DNA of 64,000 bases from CAWELS01 sp964468205 (GTDB lineage Bacteria; Acidobacteriota; Terriglobia; Bryobacterales; Bryobacteraceae), in contig CAYXVG010000009.1 of the NCBI GenBank assembly GCA_964468205.1, forward strand, positions 1 to 64,000, given 5' to 3'. This document shows, one piece after another, positions 25,211-33,867 of the stretch. Within the stretch, counting starts at the first letter, position 1, and every line of letters starts with the position of its first letter. The notes beneath the pieces are model-generated. The model made no database searches, was not told the origin of the DNA, and saw only the letters and a list, made by a program, of their open reading frames with translations. The translations under genes were made by a program, and so were the position numbers.

Positions 25211-25936
25211 ATGCCAGGCATGAAACGCTTGTTCGCCGCTCTGCCGGCGTTTGTCATGGCCGCCGCTTCCCTCTGCGCCAGTGACGAATTCCAGACCAGC
25301 GCCGGCCCCCTCCGCATCACGCCCGTCCAGCATGCCTCTCTGATGATCGAAGCAGGCGGACAGGTGGTCCACGTCGACCCGGTGAGCAGCGGCAACCACG
25401 AAGGGCTGCCCAAGGCCGATGTCATTCTGATCACCCACACCCACGGCGACCACCTCGACGCGGGAAAGATTTCCGAACTCCGCAAGGAGGAGACGGTTCT
25501 CATCGGACCGCCCGCCGCCCACGCGAAAGTGCCGATGACAGAAACGCTCCAGAATAGCGAATCCACCACGACCGGTTCGTGGAGCATAGAAGCCATACCC
25601 ATGTACAACCTCAAGCGCGGCCCCGCGCCCGGCAAGCTGTTCCACGAGAAGGGCGCCGGTAATGGCTACGTTGTCACTTACGGCGGCTTCCGTGTGTACA
25701 TCGCCGGTGACACGGAAAACATTCCCGCGATGCGCGCCTTGGTGGATATCGATGCCGCCTTCATTCCCATGAACCTGCCGTACACGATGCCGCCGGAAGA
25801 GGCCGCCGCGGCCGTCAAGGCATTTCAACCGAAGGTGGTTTATCCGTACCATTACCGGGGCGCCGACCTCAGCGCCTTCCAACAGGCTCTCGCCGGAACT
25901 TCCATTGAAGTCCGGCTACGCGAGTGGTATCCGTAA
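25211..25936 (+). CDS. exported metallo-beta-lactamase-fold hydrolase
   Basis: The 241 residues begin with a signal peptide (MPGMKRLFAALPAFVMAAAS). GGAG lies 5 bases before the chosen ATG 25211. The fold is the UlaG-like branch of the metallo-beta-lactamase superfamily: QHASLMIEAGGQVVHVDPVS, the zinc motif THTHGDHLDAG, a later YIAGDTENIP (bridging Asp) and YPYHYRG with the last His. Export is unusual for UlaG relatives, which act on sugar-acid lactones or lipids. The substrate is unknown; a periplasmic hydrolase is the safest description. Confidence 0.85.
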   Translation: MPGMKRLFAALPAFVMAAASLCASDEFQTSAGPLRITPVQHASLMIEAGGQVVHVDPVSSGNHEGLPKADVILITHTHGDHLDAGKISELRKEETVLIGPPAAHAKVPMTETLQNSESTTTGSWSIEAIPMYNLKRGPAPGKLFHEKGAGNGYVVTYGGFRVYIAGDTENIPAMRALVDIDAAFIPMNLPYTMPPEEAAAAVKAFQPKVVYPYHYRGADLSAFQQALAGTSIEVRLREWYP

Positions 25937-26058
25937 CACCGGGCGCTGGCCACCGGGTGTCGAGGTCCGGGAAACCAGCTCGTTTGGGACCCTACCGAAA
26001 TCAAAAAAACCTGGAAAGTCAGCCCCGGAAGGAGCAGAATACAGGCAGGGAGGGAGTC

Positions 26059-26253
26059 ATGACAGAAAACGAAGCAATGGACATCCTCCGGGCCCAGGGA
26101 CATTCGGTCGGCAGTCCGGACCGAAGTGCAGGCACCGTACGGATCTGGGTCCATGGGACGAATCACTCAATCGATGTAAAGTTGGGCCGCGATCTGATTT
26201 ACCTGGCCGAAGGCAAGCTTACGGTTGAGGACCTGGAGCCGGAACACGCCTGA
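26059..26253 (+). CDS. small conserved-looking hypothetical protein
   Basis: A 64-residue protein with GGGAGG just upstream of ATG 26059. The sequence is compact and globular in appearance: MTENEAMDILRAQGHSVGSP, then VRIWVHGTNHSIDVKLGRDL and IYLAEGKLTVEDLEPEHA. It has an even charge mix and no membrane segment. I do not recognise the family. It follows the metallo-beta-lactamase-fold gene and precedes a basic 44-residue gene on the same strand. Confidence 0.55.
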   Translation: MTENEAMDILRAQGHSVGSPDRSAGTVRIWVHGTNHSIDVKLGRDLIYLAEGKLTVEDLEPEHA

Positions 26254-26286
26254 GCGGAGGCATGCTGCGGACCCGAGAGGGGAGTG

Positions 26287-26421
26287 ATGGACAGACCGCG
26301 CCATCCCCTGGTGATCCGGCCCTGGAAGGTGGAGCGCCTGAAGCGGCGGCATGAGACGCCGTTGGCCAGACGCGGTCGCCCGCGTCCGCACCGGAGCCCA
26401 GAAGGGAGTAAGCGAAAGTAA
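26287..26421 (+). CDS. very basic 44-residue protein
   Basis: ATG 26287 is preceded by GGGGAG six bases upstream. The frame runs to TAA at 26419-26421. The protein, MDRPRHPLVIRPWKVERLKR then RHETPLARRGRPRPHRSPEG and SKRK, is over one third Arg/Lys/His. It could bind nucleic acid or be a ribosome-associated microprotein; this is inferred from composition only. It lies 33 bases after the 64-residue gene, so the two probably share a transcript. Confidence 0.5.
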   Translation: MDRPRHPLVIRPWKVERLKRRHETPLARRGRPRPHRSPEGSKRK

Positions 26422-26459
26422 TCCCGCGCGAGGAGGGGGAGGGATATTCTGTTCCGCGT

Positions 26460-29282
26460 CTATCGGAAGTTCTCCACCAGCATGAGATCGGATTCGATGG
26501 CTATATCGCCGATGAGAATCCAGCGGCCGTCCGGAGAGACGCCGAGCCCTTCCCCGCCCCGCGTGGGCAGATGATTCAACCGCACCACCTCGGAAACCTT
26601 GCGGTCACGAAATCGGAAGAAGTAAACGGCCCAAGTGCCATCCATGAATGGATTCGACGGGCCACGAGTGTTAATGAAATAGATTCCGTCCGGGTGAACC
26701 TCCCAGTTGCCCCAACCCGAATCCACGCCGTCAATCACGAGTTCCTCCGGTCCGCCATCGACCGGCTTACGCCAGATAGAGTTCTCAGAGCTCCGGGTAT
26801 TGCTGTAATAGAGCACGGAACCATCCATCGATTCGTTGGCGTGAAATCCCCCGCCGGTTGTCACTTGAACCGGTGTCGCATCGGGCTCTCCGGCAGGCCC
26901 GGAAGCTATCTTCCAGACCTGGAACTCCCCTGTCCGGAGCGAGGCGAAGTAGATCCACTTTCCGTCTCGCGAGAAGCTGGGCACCACGTCCACGGCTTCA
27001 TCAGTCGTGATCCGACGCGGCTGGCCGCCATTCGCGTTAACGACGTAAACATCAGGATTCCCGTCCACAATCGAGTCGAACGCGATACTCGTTCCATCGG
27101 GAGACCAGCGTGGACTGCCGGCGACTCCGATCTTCGTAAGCTGCTGGAGGTTCGTTCCGTCCGCGTCGCAGACCCAAATTTCCACGTCACCGGAGCGGCT
27201 CGAGGAAAAAGCGATTCTCTCACCGTCCGGAGAAAAATGAGGAGTGGCGTCAAAGCGGGTAGAGGAAATGAACCGGCTCGCGGCAGCGGAATTGCCGGGG
27301 TGGGAGGCGTCAATACGAACAATTCCGTAGTAGGTAACCCGCTTTGAAAACGCCAGACGATCGCCCATCTTCGACACCGTGGGCTGGCTGGGGTTTTCCC
27401 CAAGAGCGACCCGCTCGGCGTCGCCCCCCGAAACCGGCACTCGCCACATGTTACGGCGGCCGTCGCTCGAGAGGCGGGCGGAGAGAATGTGCTTGCCATC
27501 CCGGGTCCAGGCGAGTCCCTCCGGTTCACCACCGGTAAAGGTCAACCGCTTCAATCTATCTCCGGCGAAGAGATAGGTATCGCCAAGACCAGTCCCGCGA
27601 AGCGCATCGAAAGCGACCTTCTTCCCATCGGGCGAAACAATCGGCGACCGCACTTCTATCGTGTTTTCGGGGGCGCGAATCAGGGTTTGTTTTTCGCCTG
27701 TGCCCGCGTGAATCGAAACCACCTCCGGGGAACCATCCGCTGACGGATGATTCGCGACCAGAATCCGTTCCCCACCGGAAGACCAGCTCATGCCCGACCG
27801 CACCGAACAACGTACCGTCGTCAGCAACCGCTCCGGTCCCCCAATGGGAGTAGTCAGACGAACTTCCATGACGCCGCCCGGGCGCTCCCGCAGAAAGGCA
27901 ATCTCCTTTCCGTTCGGCGACCAAACAGGGCTGGAATCCCACCCCGGGGCTTCGGTCAGCCGCAAAGCTTCCGGCGAATCGAGGAACTTAACGTAAATGT
28001 CAAAGTTGTCCTGATTCGGCCCATTCCAAGTGAAGGCCACCTGCGAGCCATCGGGAGAGAACGTGGCCAACTCTTCCCGCCCGGGAAAGCTTGTCAGCGG
28101 AATCGGTGTTTCGAGCGCGGGCTGGGAACCGGTCCTGCCGATGTAAAGTGGCAGGGCAACCACAGCCAGCAAAGCCACCGCGAGGACTACAAAGGCGATC
28201 TGCCAGACTCTGGACTTCGCAGGCGGGATACCGGTTACCGAGCCAGGATCGGACCCAGTCGAGACCGGTGCACCGATATCCACAAGCAATTCGCGGGCGT
28301 TCGCGTAACGCGAACCCGGGTTCTTGGCGAGCAACTTTCGAACGACCCGGGCCACCGGCCACGGAACGTCCGAGCCCAAAGCGGGCGGTTCATCGTGGAC
28401 GATCTGGTAGAGGACTCCCATGGCCTCCTCCCCCGTGAAGGGAGTTCGGCCGGTGAGCATCTCGTAGAGGGTCGCCCCGAGGGACCACAGATCGGTACGG
28501 GCGTCGACTTGCTTGCCGCTCGCCTGTTCCGGCGACGCATAGTAGACAGTACCCAACTGTGTACCGGGCTCGGTGATTACGAGACCGCCCTGTTTGGCAA
28601 GTCCGAAATCCAGAACCTTCACATCGCCTCGGCTGGTCAAAAGCACGTTAGAGGGCTTGATGTCGCGGTGGATCACGCCCGCCTCGTGAGCATGGTCGAG
28701 TGCGCGGGCAATCTGTGCGGTGATAGCCAGGGCTTCCGCGACGGATACCGGACCTTTCAGAAGGCGCTCCGCCAAGGTCTGTCCCTCGTAGTAGGCCATC
28801 GTCAGGTAGATCCGGCCGTCGTGCGTCTCTCCAATGTCGTAAATGGTGCAGATATTGGGGTGGTCCAGCCGGGAGGCGGCGCGCGCTTCAGAAATCATGC
28901 GCTGCTTCGCCTGCTGGCTGGAGATCAGATGCGGCGAAATGAACTTGAGAGCAACATAGCGGCCAAGACGCGGATCTTCAGCCTTGTAAACGACGGCCAT
29001 GCCGCCACGGCCGATTTCGCTGAGCACGCGGTAGGGGCCGATCTGCTCGTTGGCCGAAGCTGGATCGGCCTCGACCAACGCCTCCGAAGCGAGCGAGCCG
29101 GCCGTGGTGTCGAGCAGCCCGCCCTCTTTTTCGTGAGCCTCCAGCAGGCGGCTCACCTGATCCCCCAGCGATTCGTCGCCATCGCACACTTCGCCCACCC
29201 AGGCCGCGCGGCGGCCTGGGGGTTGTTCCAGTGCGCCTTCGAAGATTTCCCAGACGCGTTGCCAGTTCGGTGGAGTCGCCAA
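26460..29282 (-). CDS. membrane Ser/Thr protein kinase with TolB-type beta-propeller
   Basis: A 940-residue Hanks-type kinase. The catalytic domain covers residues about 84-340: glycine loop GRGGMAVVY, K113 in VALKF, catalytic HRDIKPSN (D207) and DFGLA (D225). One transmembrane helix (about 360-381) links it to a periplasmic propeller of about 550 residues with repeated PDGxxIAF and WSPDGT motifs (TolB/WD40-like PD40 repeats). The propeller would sense an external ligand or protein and the kinase would signal inside. The start at 29282 lies 13 bases after the stop of the sigma-factor gene (29296), so the pair is one operon; this combination is typical of Acidobacteria. Confidence 0.93.
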   Translation of the reverse strand: MATPPNWQRVWEIFEGALEQPPGRRAAWVGEVCDGDESLGDQVSRLLEAHEKEGGLLDTTAGSLASEALVEADPASANEQIGPYRVLSEIGRGGMAVVYKAEDPRLGRYVALKFISPHLISSQQAKQRMISEARAASRLDHPNICTIYDIGETHDGRIYLTMAYYEGQTLAERLLKGPVSVAEALAITAQIARALDHAHEAGVIHRDIKPSNVLLTSRGDVKVLDFGLAKQGGLVITEPGTQLGTVYYASPEQASGKQVDARTDLWSLGATLYEMLTGRTPFTGEEAMGVLYQIVHDEPPALGSDVPWPVARVVRKLLAKNPGSRYANARELLVDIGAPVSTGSDPGSVTGIPPAKSRVWQIAFVVLAVALLAVVALPLYIGRTGSQPALETPIPLTSFPGREELATFSPDGSQVAFTWNGPNQDNFDIYVKFLDSPEALRLTEAPGWDSSPVWSPNGKEIAFLRERPGGVMEVRLTTPIGGPERLLTTVRCSVRSGMSWSSGGERILVANHPSADGSPEVVSIHAGTGEKQTLIRAPENTIEVRSPIVSPDGKKVAFDALRGTGLGDTYLFAGDRLKRLTFTGGEPEGLAWTRDGKHILSARLSSDGRRNMWRVPVSGGDAERVALGENPSQPTVSKMGDRLAFSKRVTYYGIVRIDASHPGNSAAASRFISSTRFDATPHFSPDGERIAFSSSRSGDVEIWVCDADGTNLQQLTKIGVAGSPRWSPDGTSIAFDSIVDGNPDVYVVNANGGQPRRITTDEAVDVVPSFSRDGKWIYFASLRTGEFQVWKIASGPAGEPDATPVQVTTGGGFHANESMDGSVLYYSNTRSSENSIWRKPVDGGPEELVIDGVDSGWGNWEVHPDGIYFINTRGPSNPFMDGTWAVYFFRFRDRKVSEVVRLNHLPTRGGEGLGVSPDGRWILIGDIAIESDLMLVENFR

Positions 29283-29295
29283 AATGTCCTATGAC

Positions 29296-29874
29296 TCAGT
29301 ACAGTTCGTTATATAGCCATGCCCGGGCCTTCGTCCATTCCCTCTGCACGGTACGAGGGCTGACCTGGAGCAACTCCGCGACTTCCTGTTCATTCAGCCC
29401 GCAGTAGAAACGGTATTCGACAATGCGCCGCATCCGGCTATCAACTGCGTCCAGGCGATCCAAGGCCTCCTCGAGCGCCAAGACCTTGTCGAGAGGAGCT
29501 TGCAGGCCCAGCTCTTTGTTATCGATCGTCGTGTGGTCCCTCCCGGCGCCCCGTTTTTCGGCATTCCGCTTTCGGGCATAATCCACCAGTACCTGGCGCA
29601 TGGCTCGGGCGGCCACGGCATAGAAGTGCTCGCGGCCCTGCCAATCAACGTGAGCCTGGTCAATCAGCTTCAAGTAGGCCTCGTTAACGAGGCCGCTAAC
29701 ACCGAGCGTGTGGCCGCCGCGCTCGCGGCGCAGTTGCCTTATCGCCAACCGCCGCAACTCCGCATAGACAAGCGGCAGCATGCTGTCGATCGCGTTCCGG
29801 TCGCCGTCCCTCGCCCGGACAAGCAGTTGGGTGATGTCCCCAGTCCCTCTGTGACCGGACTCCTCCATACTCAT
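29296..29874 (-). CDS. ECF-type sigma-70 family factor
   Basis: The 192 residues from ATG 29874 match the ECF-like family often called Sig-70_X6 or TIGR02999. Region 2 includes DSMLPLVYAELRRLAIRQLR and SGLVNEAYLKLIDQ. Region 4 includes YRFYCGLNEQEVAELLQVSP followed by RTVQREWTKARAWLYNELY. It has no visible anti-sigma gene; the downstream kinase may control it. The start is not strongly fixed (ribosome binding site weak) but residues before MSMEESG look non-coded. It is followed directly by the kinase gene. Confidence 0.88.
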   Translation of the reverse strand: MSMEESGHRGTGDITQLLVRARDGDRNAIDSMLPLVYAELRRLAIRQLRRERGGHTLGVSGLVNEAYLKLIDQAHVDWQGREHFYAVAARAMRQVLVDYARKRNAEKRGAGRDHTTIDNKELGLQAPLDKVLALEEALDRLDAVDSRMRRIVEYRFYCGLNEQEVAELLQVSPRTVQREWTKARAWLYNELY

Positions 29875-29936
29875 CGTCTCAATTGTGTCACGAGTGACGC
29901 AGTTCTGCGAAGATTGCGTCGATCCGCACGGCCGGA

Positions 29937-31202
29937 TCAGACGATGCCGGAAATATCGATAAGGTGGAGTTGGCGGCCTTGGCCGGTGTGCGGCGAGTCG
30001 ATACACACCTTCTTGCCATCTGGACTGAAGCGCGGATGGGTGTCGCAGCGCCATTCGCCGGTATAGACCTCAGGCGAGTGGAAGCTCCCTAGCGGCACAC
30101 GCCGGCCGGTTGCTACTTCGTAGAGATAGACGTGCTGCTCGCGGGTCTTGCGGTCCGGGTAGGTGTCGTTCAGAATCCACTCATTGCCCGGAAGGTAGGT
30201 GCAGTGGCCGTTCTGGGTCATTACGCCGCCACCGATGAGCTCGACCTTCTCGGCCTTGTCCGTGTAGAGGTAGAACCCCCACTCGTTAGAGGGGTGCCAG
30301 GCCCAGGCGAGCACGGTCTTGGGATCGCGCCAGATGAAGTGGGAGGTCTTGCCGAAGGGGTCGATCACATAAGGATCTGATCCGTCGGCGTTTATGGTGA
30401 ACATGCGGGTGAGGTAATTGCGGTCGCCGGCGGCGCGCCAGCGGTGGAGAAAGATGAAGCGGGAGCCGCCGGGTGACACCAGCAGGTGGTTGAACCAATG
30501 CTTTGCGTTGGCAAGGTCCAGACTGCCACGAGCCTGGCTGAGGTCCACTCCGGCGGGAGCCTGGAACGGGATCGCCGCGGCTTGGGCATAGGAGAAGAGC
30601 AGCCGTCTCTCTCCGCTGCCGAGGTCGACACGCCAGAGGCCTGCGTCGCCGGGGGCGAGGACATCGGCGTTGGGATCGGGAATGCCGCCGTAGCCGTAAC
30701 CGGGGCGGGTGTCGTTGAGACGGCGGAAGTCGGTGGTGACGCCCCACCGGCCGTCCGGCGACAGGGCGTAGATGGCCGATGGGAGAGTTCTTTGTTTGCC
30801 GGTCTTGACGTTGAGTACGCGTGAGACGTAGCCGCCCTCCTCGCGGTCGTTCCAGATAACGTCCGTGGCGGAGCCGGGAATCCACTGCAACATGCAGCCC
30901 TGCTGCCAGCCCCAGGCGCTCGAGGTCCCAATTTCCCGCCAGCGGTCACCGTCCGCGGTATCGATGACGCCGATGTGAATGACATCGGACGCCTTCGGCG
31001 AACGGTGCTCGAAGCCGACTTCCATACCGAGCACAAGGCGGCTTTCGGGATCAAACTGCAGCTTGTCGTAGTAGCCGAACCAGTGATGCTTTGGTCCGCT
31101 CGTGATTGCCCGCACCGGAGGGAGCCCGCCGCGGGCAGCCAAAGGCGAAAACGAAGGCGCCACGGCCAGTGATTCGAGAAAACGACGCCTGGAGAACCGC
31201 AT
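29937..31202 (-). CDS. Tat-exported propeller protein, oligogalacturonate-lyase-like
   Basis: The 421 residues begin with a twin-arginine signal (MRFSRRRFLESLAVAPSFSP). Repeated segments such as YALSPDGRWGVTTDFRRLND, VSPGGSRFIFLHRWR and RFSPDGKKVCIDSP indicate a beta-propeller. A HHWFGYYDKLQFDPESRLVL motif marks the start of the mature domain; it is shared by a family of exported proteins from Acidobacteria and Planctomycetes. Structurally the fold is near the oligogalacturonate lyase and TolB propellers, but I see no residue set that proves lyase activity. It ends 62 bases before the sigma-factor gene on the same strand and could share its transcript. Confidence 0.7.
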   Translation of the reverse strand: MRFSRRRFLESLAVAPSFSPLAARGGLPPVRAITSGPKHHWFGYYDKLQFDPESRLVLGMEVGFEHRSPKASDVIHIGVIDTADGDRWREIGTSSAWGWQQGCMLQWIPGSATDVIWNDREEGGYVSRVLNVKTGKQRTLPSAIYALSPDGRWGVTTDFRRLNDTRPGYGYGGIPDPNADVLAPGDAGLWRVDLGSGERRLLFSYAQAAAIPFQAPAGVDLSQARGSLDLANAKHWFNHLLVSPGGSRFIFLHRWRAAGDRNYLTRMFTINADGSDPYVIDPFGKTSHFIWRDPKTVLAWAWHPSNEWGFYLYTDKAEKVELIGGGVMTQNGHCTYLPGNEWILNDTYPDRKTREQHVYLYEVATGRRVPLGSFHSPEVYTGEWRCDTHPRFSPDGKKVCIDSPHTGQGRQLHLIDISGIV

Positions 31203-31240
31203 GACTAACAGTGTATGCTAATGACTCGGAAGGGAAATGA

Positions 31241-31270
31241 TTGGCATCTTGATCCCGGCGAAGTTATGAT
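31241..31270 (+). promoter_or_regulatory. possible promoter for the TPR gene
   Basis: TTGGCA (31241-31246) and TATGAT (31265-31270) are 18 bases apart. The GTG start at 31279 is only 8 bases beyond, so the mRNA would be nearly leaderless. Confidence 0.35.
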
Positions 31271-31278
31271 GAATACAC

Positions 31279-32115
31279 GTGACAGCCGCCGGGATTTGCT
31301 GGGAAGCTCTACAGAAAGCGCGCAGCGGCGCGTTGCTGGCCGCGTTAGCTGTTCTTCTGTCCTTAGCCAGTGTGACGTCTGCGGCAGGACAGTACCGCGC
31401 GTCCCAAAAGCAAGCGCAGGAGTTGGACGGAGTGAGTGTGGCGGACCTTGCGGCGCCGCGCAAGGCCCAGAAGGCTTACCAGAGGGGCCGCCGGCAGGCG
31501 GCGCACGGACACTACATGAAGGCCAGGCAGTCACTGAACAAAGCGGTGGCCCTCCATCCGCGGTATGCGTCCGCATGGTACTTCTTGGGCTTGGTCTATA
31601 GTAGCGAGAGACAGAGAGCGGCCGCGCGGGAAGCCTATCGCAGCGCGCTAGAAGCGGATCCGAAGTCGTGGCGGACTTACGCAGGTCTGGCGGAATTGGC
31701 GGCCGCGGAACGGAACTGGATGCAGTTGGCCGAGAATTCCAGCCGCGCTCTGGCCCTGGCGCCGGAAGCAACTTCGCGCCTCTACCTCTTCAACGCCCTC
31801 GCGCGATACCACCTCGGCGACCTCGACGGCGCCGAGCGCAGCGCGCATGAGGCGTTGGAGAGAACGTGGGTTAAGCCCGACCCGATGGCGTATCAGATTC
31901 TGGGGCTGGTCGACGCACGGCGCGCCCGCTGGGAGTCTGCGCGGAGCCATCTGCGGCTGTATCTGTCGCTCGTTCCGGACGCCGACGACACAAGCGCGGT
32001 GCGAAAGCAACTCGCCGCAGCCGACGAGCAATATCGCAGAATGAGCGGTGAGGAACCGGAGTTCGTGCTCCATCCAAGCGGCATGTTCGTGCGGAACCAC
32101 AACAAAAGCCGCTGA
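31279..32115 (+). CDS. exported TPR protein
   Basis: The 278 residues start at GTG 31279 with a signal-like segment (GALLAALAVLLSLASVTSAA). Three to four tetratricopeptide repeats are recognisable: KAQKAYQRGRRQAAHGHYMK, YASAWYFLGLVYSSERQRAA and WRTYAGLAELAAAERNWMQL. It is probably periplasmic and would act as a protein-binding scaffold. It is divergent from the Tat propeller gene. Confidence 0.65.
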   Translation: MTAAGICWEALQKARSGALLAALAVLLSLASVTSAAGQYRASQKQAQELDGVSVADLAAPRKAQKAYQRGRRQAAHGHYMKARQSLNKAVALHPRYASAWYFLGLVYSSERQRAAAREAYRSALEADPKSWRTYAGLAELAAAERNWMQLAENSSRALALAPEATSRLYLFNALARYHLGDLDGAERSAHEALERTWVKPDPMAYQILGLVDARRARWESARSHLRLYLSLVPDADDTSAVRKQLAAADEQYRRMSGEEPEFVLHPSGMFVRNHNKSR

Positions 32116-32154
32116 GTGAGATTGCGCCAGCCGCCGAGAGCTACCGTGACCTCC

Positions 32155-32181
32155 TTGACACCGGAAGTTCATCTGTATCAT
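32155..32181 (+). promoter_or_regulatory. likely promoter of the receiver-domain gene
   Basis: A perfect -35 box TTGACA (32155-32160) is followed 15 bases later by TATCAT (32176-32181). GGAGG and the GTG start at 32205 lie downstream. Confidence 0.5.
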
Positions 32182-32204
32182 AAAGGTGTCCTCAGGAGGC
32201 GCTT

Positions 32205-32645
32205 GTGGCGACGATACTGTTGGTGGACGACGAGAAGATTGTGCGAACGCTCCTGGCTCTTGCCCTCCGCCGGCAGAATCACCACGTGTTGGAAGCGGGA
32301 ACCGGCCACAGCGCTTTGCGCGCCGTGCGCAAAGCCGGCGTCCGAGTGGATCTTCTGGTTTCCGAGCTCTGTCTCCCCAAAATGAGCGCCCTCGAACTCG
32401 CCGCGAAGCTGTCTGACGTGGCGCCCGGTTGCCGCACTCTGCTGCTCTCGCGCAGCCCGCATCCCATACGCCTCGAAGAGCGCGCCCGGGGGGTTGGATA
32501 CTCCGTGCTCCGCGAGCCATGCGATTTTCGCACCGTCTTGGGCGAGGTGGCGCATCTCGTTCGAGACATCGACCAGCGGAAGCCGCCTGGCAGCAGCGAG
32601 GCGCCAGGGTCCGGCAAGCGGGCCGCGACGAACGGATCGTCATAG
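32205..32645 (+). CDS. degenerate CheY-like receiver protein
   Basis: A single receiver domain of 146 residues with a short Ser/Gly-rich tail. The GTG start has GGAGG five bases upstream. MATILLVDDEKIVRTLLALA gives the acid pocket (D8, D9). The phospho-acceptor position, normally Asp in a DxxMP setting, is Glu here (VDLLVSELCLP, E54). The conserved Lys before Pro is Glu (LREPCD, E104), while Ser82 keeps the Thr/Ser position. Without Asp and Lys normal phosphorylation is unlikely. Glu can mimic a phosphorylated Asp, so the protein may be always active or act by binding alone. There is no output domain and no histidine kinase nearby. Confidence 0.8.
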   Translation: MATILLVDDEKIVRTLLALALRRQNHHVLEAGTGHSALRAVRKAGVRVDLLVSELCLPKMSALELAAKLSDVAPGCRTLLLSRSPHPIRLEERARGVGYSVLREPCDFRTVLGEVAHLVRDIDQRKPPGSSEAPGSGKRAATNGSS

Positions 32646-32679
32646 TCCACGTGCGCAGCCCGTCCTATCAGACGCGCGA

Positions 32680-33861
32680 TTACTTCCGGTTCTCGATCGT
32701 GCACGGTTTTTTCAGGTGTCTTTTCGCTTGTTTCGCGCGTTCGGAATTCGGCGCCATCTCAATTACGCGGCGGTAGGCGGCGAGGGCCCCATCGCGGCGG
32801 CCCAGCAGATCGCGCGTCTGCCCCACACGGTACCAGGCCAGTTGCGCCTGGTGGAGGGTGAGATCGTCTTCGACGGTGGTCATCCGCTCGAAATCGGCCA
32901 GCGCTTGGTCCAGGTCGAGATACCAGAAAAGCAACGTGCCACGCGTGTACCACAGTTTGTGTTCGGGCATCCGGTCATAACCGGGGGCCCCGGCGGACTT
33001 GAGGCGTTCTATTTCTCGCACTACCTCCAAGCCTTTTTCCTTCTCGCCGAGGTCGCTGTACATCTGCACCATCTCCATCCGCATCAGGTAGTTACGTGGA
33101 AAGTCGGCGATGAGCTTACGTAGCAGTGGGATAGCGTCCGCCGGACGCTTCTCGCGACGATAGAGAACGCTCAGCAGTACACGGGCGTTGTGCCGGTTGC
33201 GGTCGCCTCGTTCGGCGATCTCTTCGAGCGTGGTTATGCCGCCTTCCTTATCGCCGGAAAAGCCGGTGAGCGAACTGATCATGCGGATATACCAGGGCAG
33301 GCTGCCGACAACATACTCATGAACGGCCGGAATCATTCGCGCGTCGATCATGTCCGGATCAATGTCCAATATCTTGCTGTGGAGCTTCCGTGAACGAGTA
33401 GCGCTCTTCAGCGCGTCCATCCAGGCCTTTCGCACAAGGAAGTCATAGTTGGATTTAAGCCCGTGCGCCACGCCCTGAACGTAAAGAGCTTCAACGTTGT
33501 TTCCGTCTTCTTCCAGTTGCCGATCCGTGATTTCGATAGCCCGGGCGATGGAGTACTCGAATTCGCGCTGATCCGCTTCGCTCGGCTCCACCTTCGGCCG
33601 GCGCAGGAACGAGTTCGTGCCACTCACCAGCTCACTTTCGAGCGCTCCCACTTCGAAAAGCTCGCGGTAGAGGATGGCTTGGGCAAGGTCGGCATGAATC
33701 TCGGGGTCGTTCGGACGCTCCGCCACAACTTGACGGAAAATCTCGATAGACTCGTCGTACTCGAGATTGTAGTAGTGATCGAACGCCTTCTCGATACGCG
33801 GAGCCCTCTGCACCCCCGCGGCGAAGGCAGCGGCAAGAAGGAAGAGCGCTGCCAGTCTCAT
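32680..33861 (-). CDS. exported TPR-repeat protein
   Basis: The 393 residues begin with a signal peptide (MRLAALFLLAAAFAAG). Helical repeats follow: FDHYYNLEYDESIEIFRQVV, DPEIHADLAQAILYRELFEV, ARVLLSVLYRREKRPADAIP and LAWYRVGQTRDLLGRRDGAL, which are TPR-like. The product is probably a periplasmic scaffold. It lies six bases downstream of queG on the same strand, so it is probably cotranscribed; no functional link to queuosine is evident. Confidence 0.75.
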   Translation of the reverse strand: MRLAALFLLAAAFAAGVQRAPRIEKAFDHYYNLEYDESIEIFRQVVAERPNDPEIHADLAQAILYRELFEVGALESELVSGTNSFLRRPKVEPSEADQREFEYSIARAIEITDRQLEEDGNNVEALYVQGVAHGLKSNYDFLVRKAWMDALKSATRSRKLHSKILDIDPDMIDARMIPAVHEYVVGSLPWYIRMISSLTGFSGDKEGGITTLEEIAERGDRNRHNARVLLSVLYRREKRPADAIPLLRKLIADFPRNYLMRMEMVQMYSDLGEKEKGLEVVREIERLKSAGAPGYDRMPEHKLWYTRGTLLFWYLDLDQALADFERMTTVEDDLTLHQAQLAWYRVGQTRDLLGRRDGALAAYRRVIEMAPNSERAKQAKRHLKKPCTIENRK

Positions 33862-33867
33862 ATATCT

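Noticed and set aside
27747..29294. 515-residue plus-strand frame antisense to the kinase
   Set aside because: The kinase is certain; this frame has no domains.
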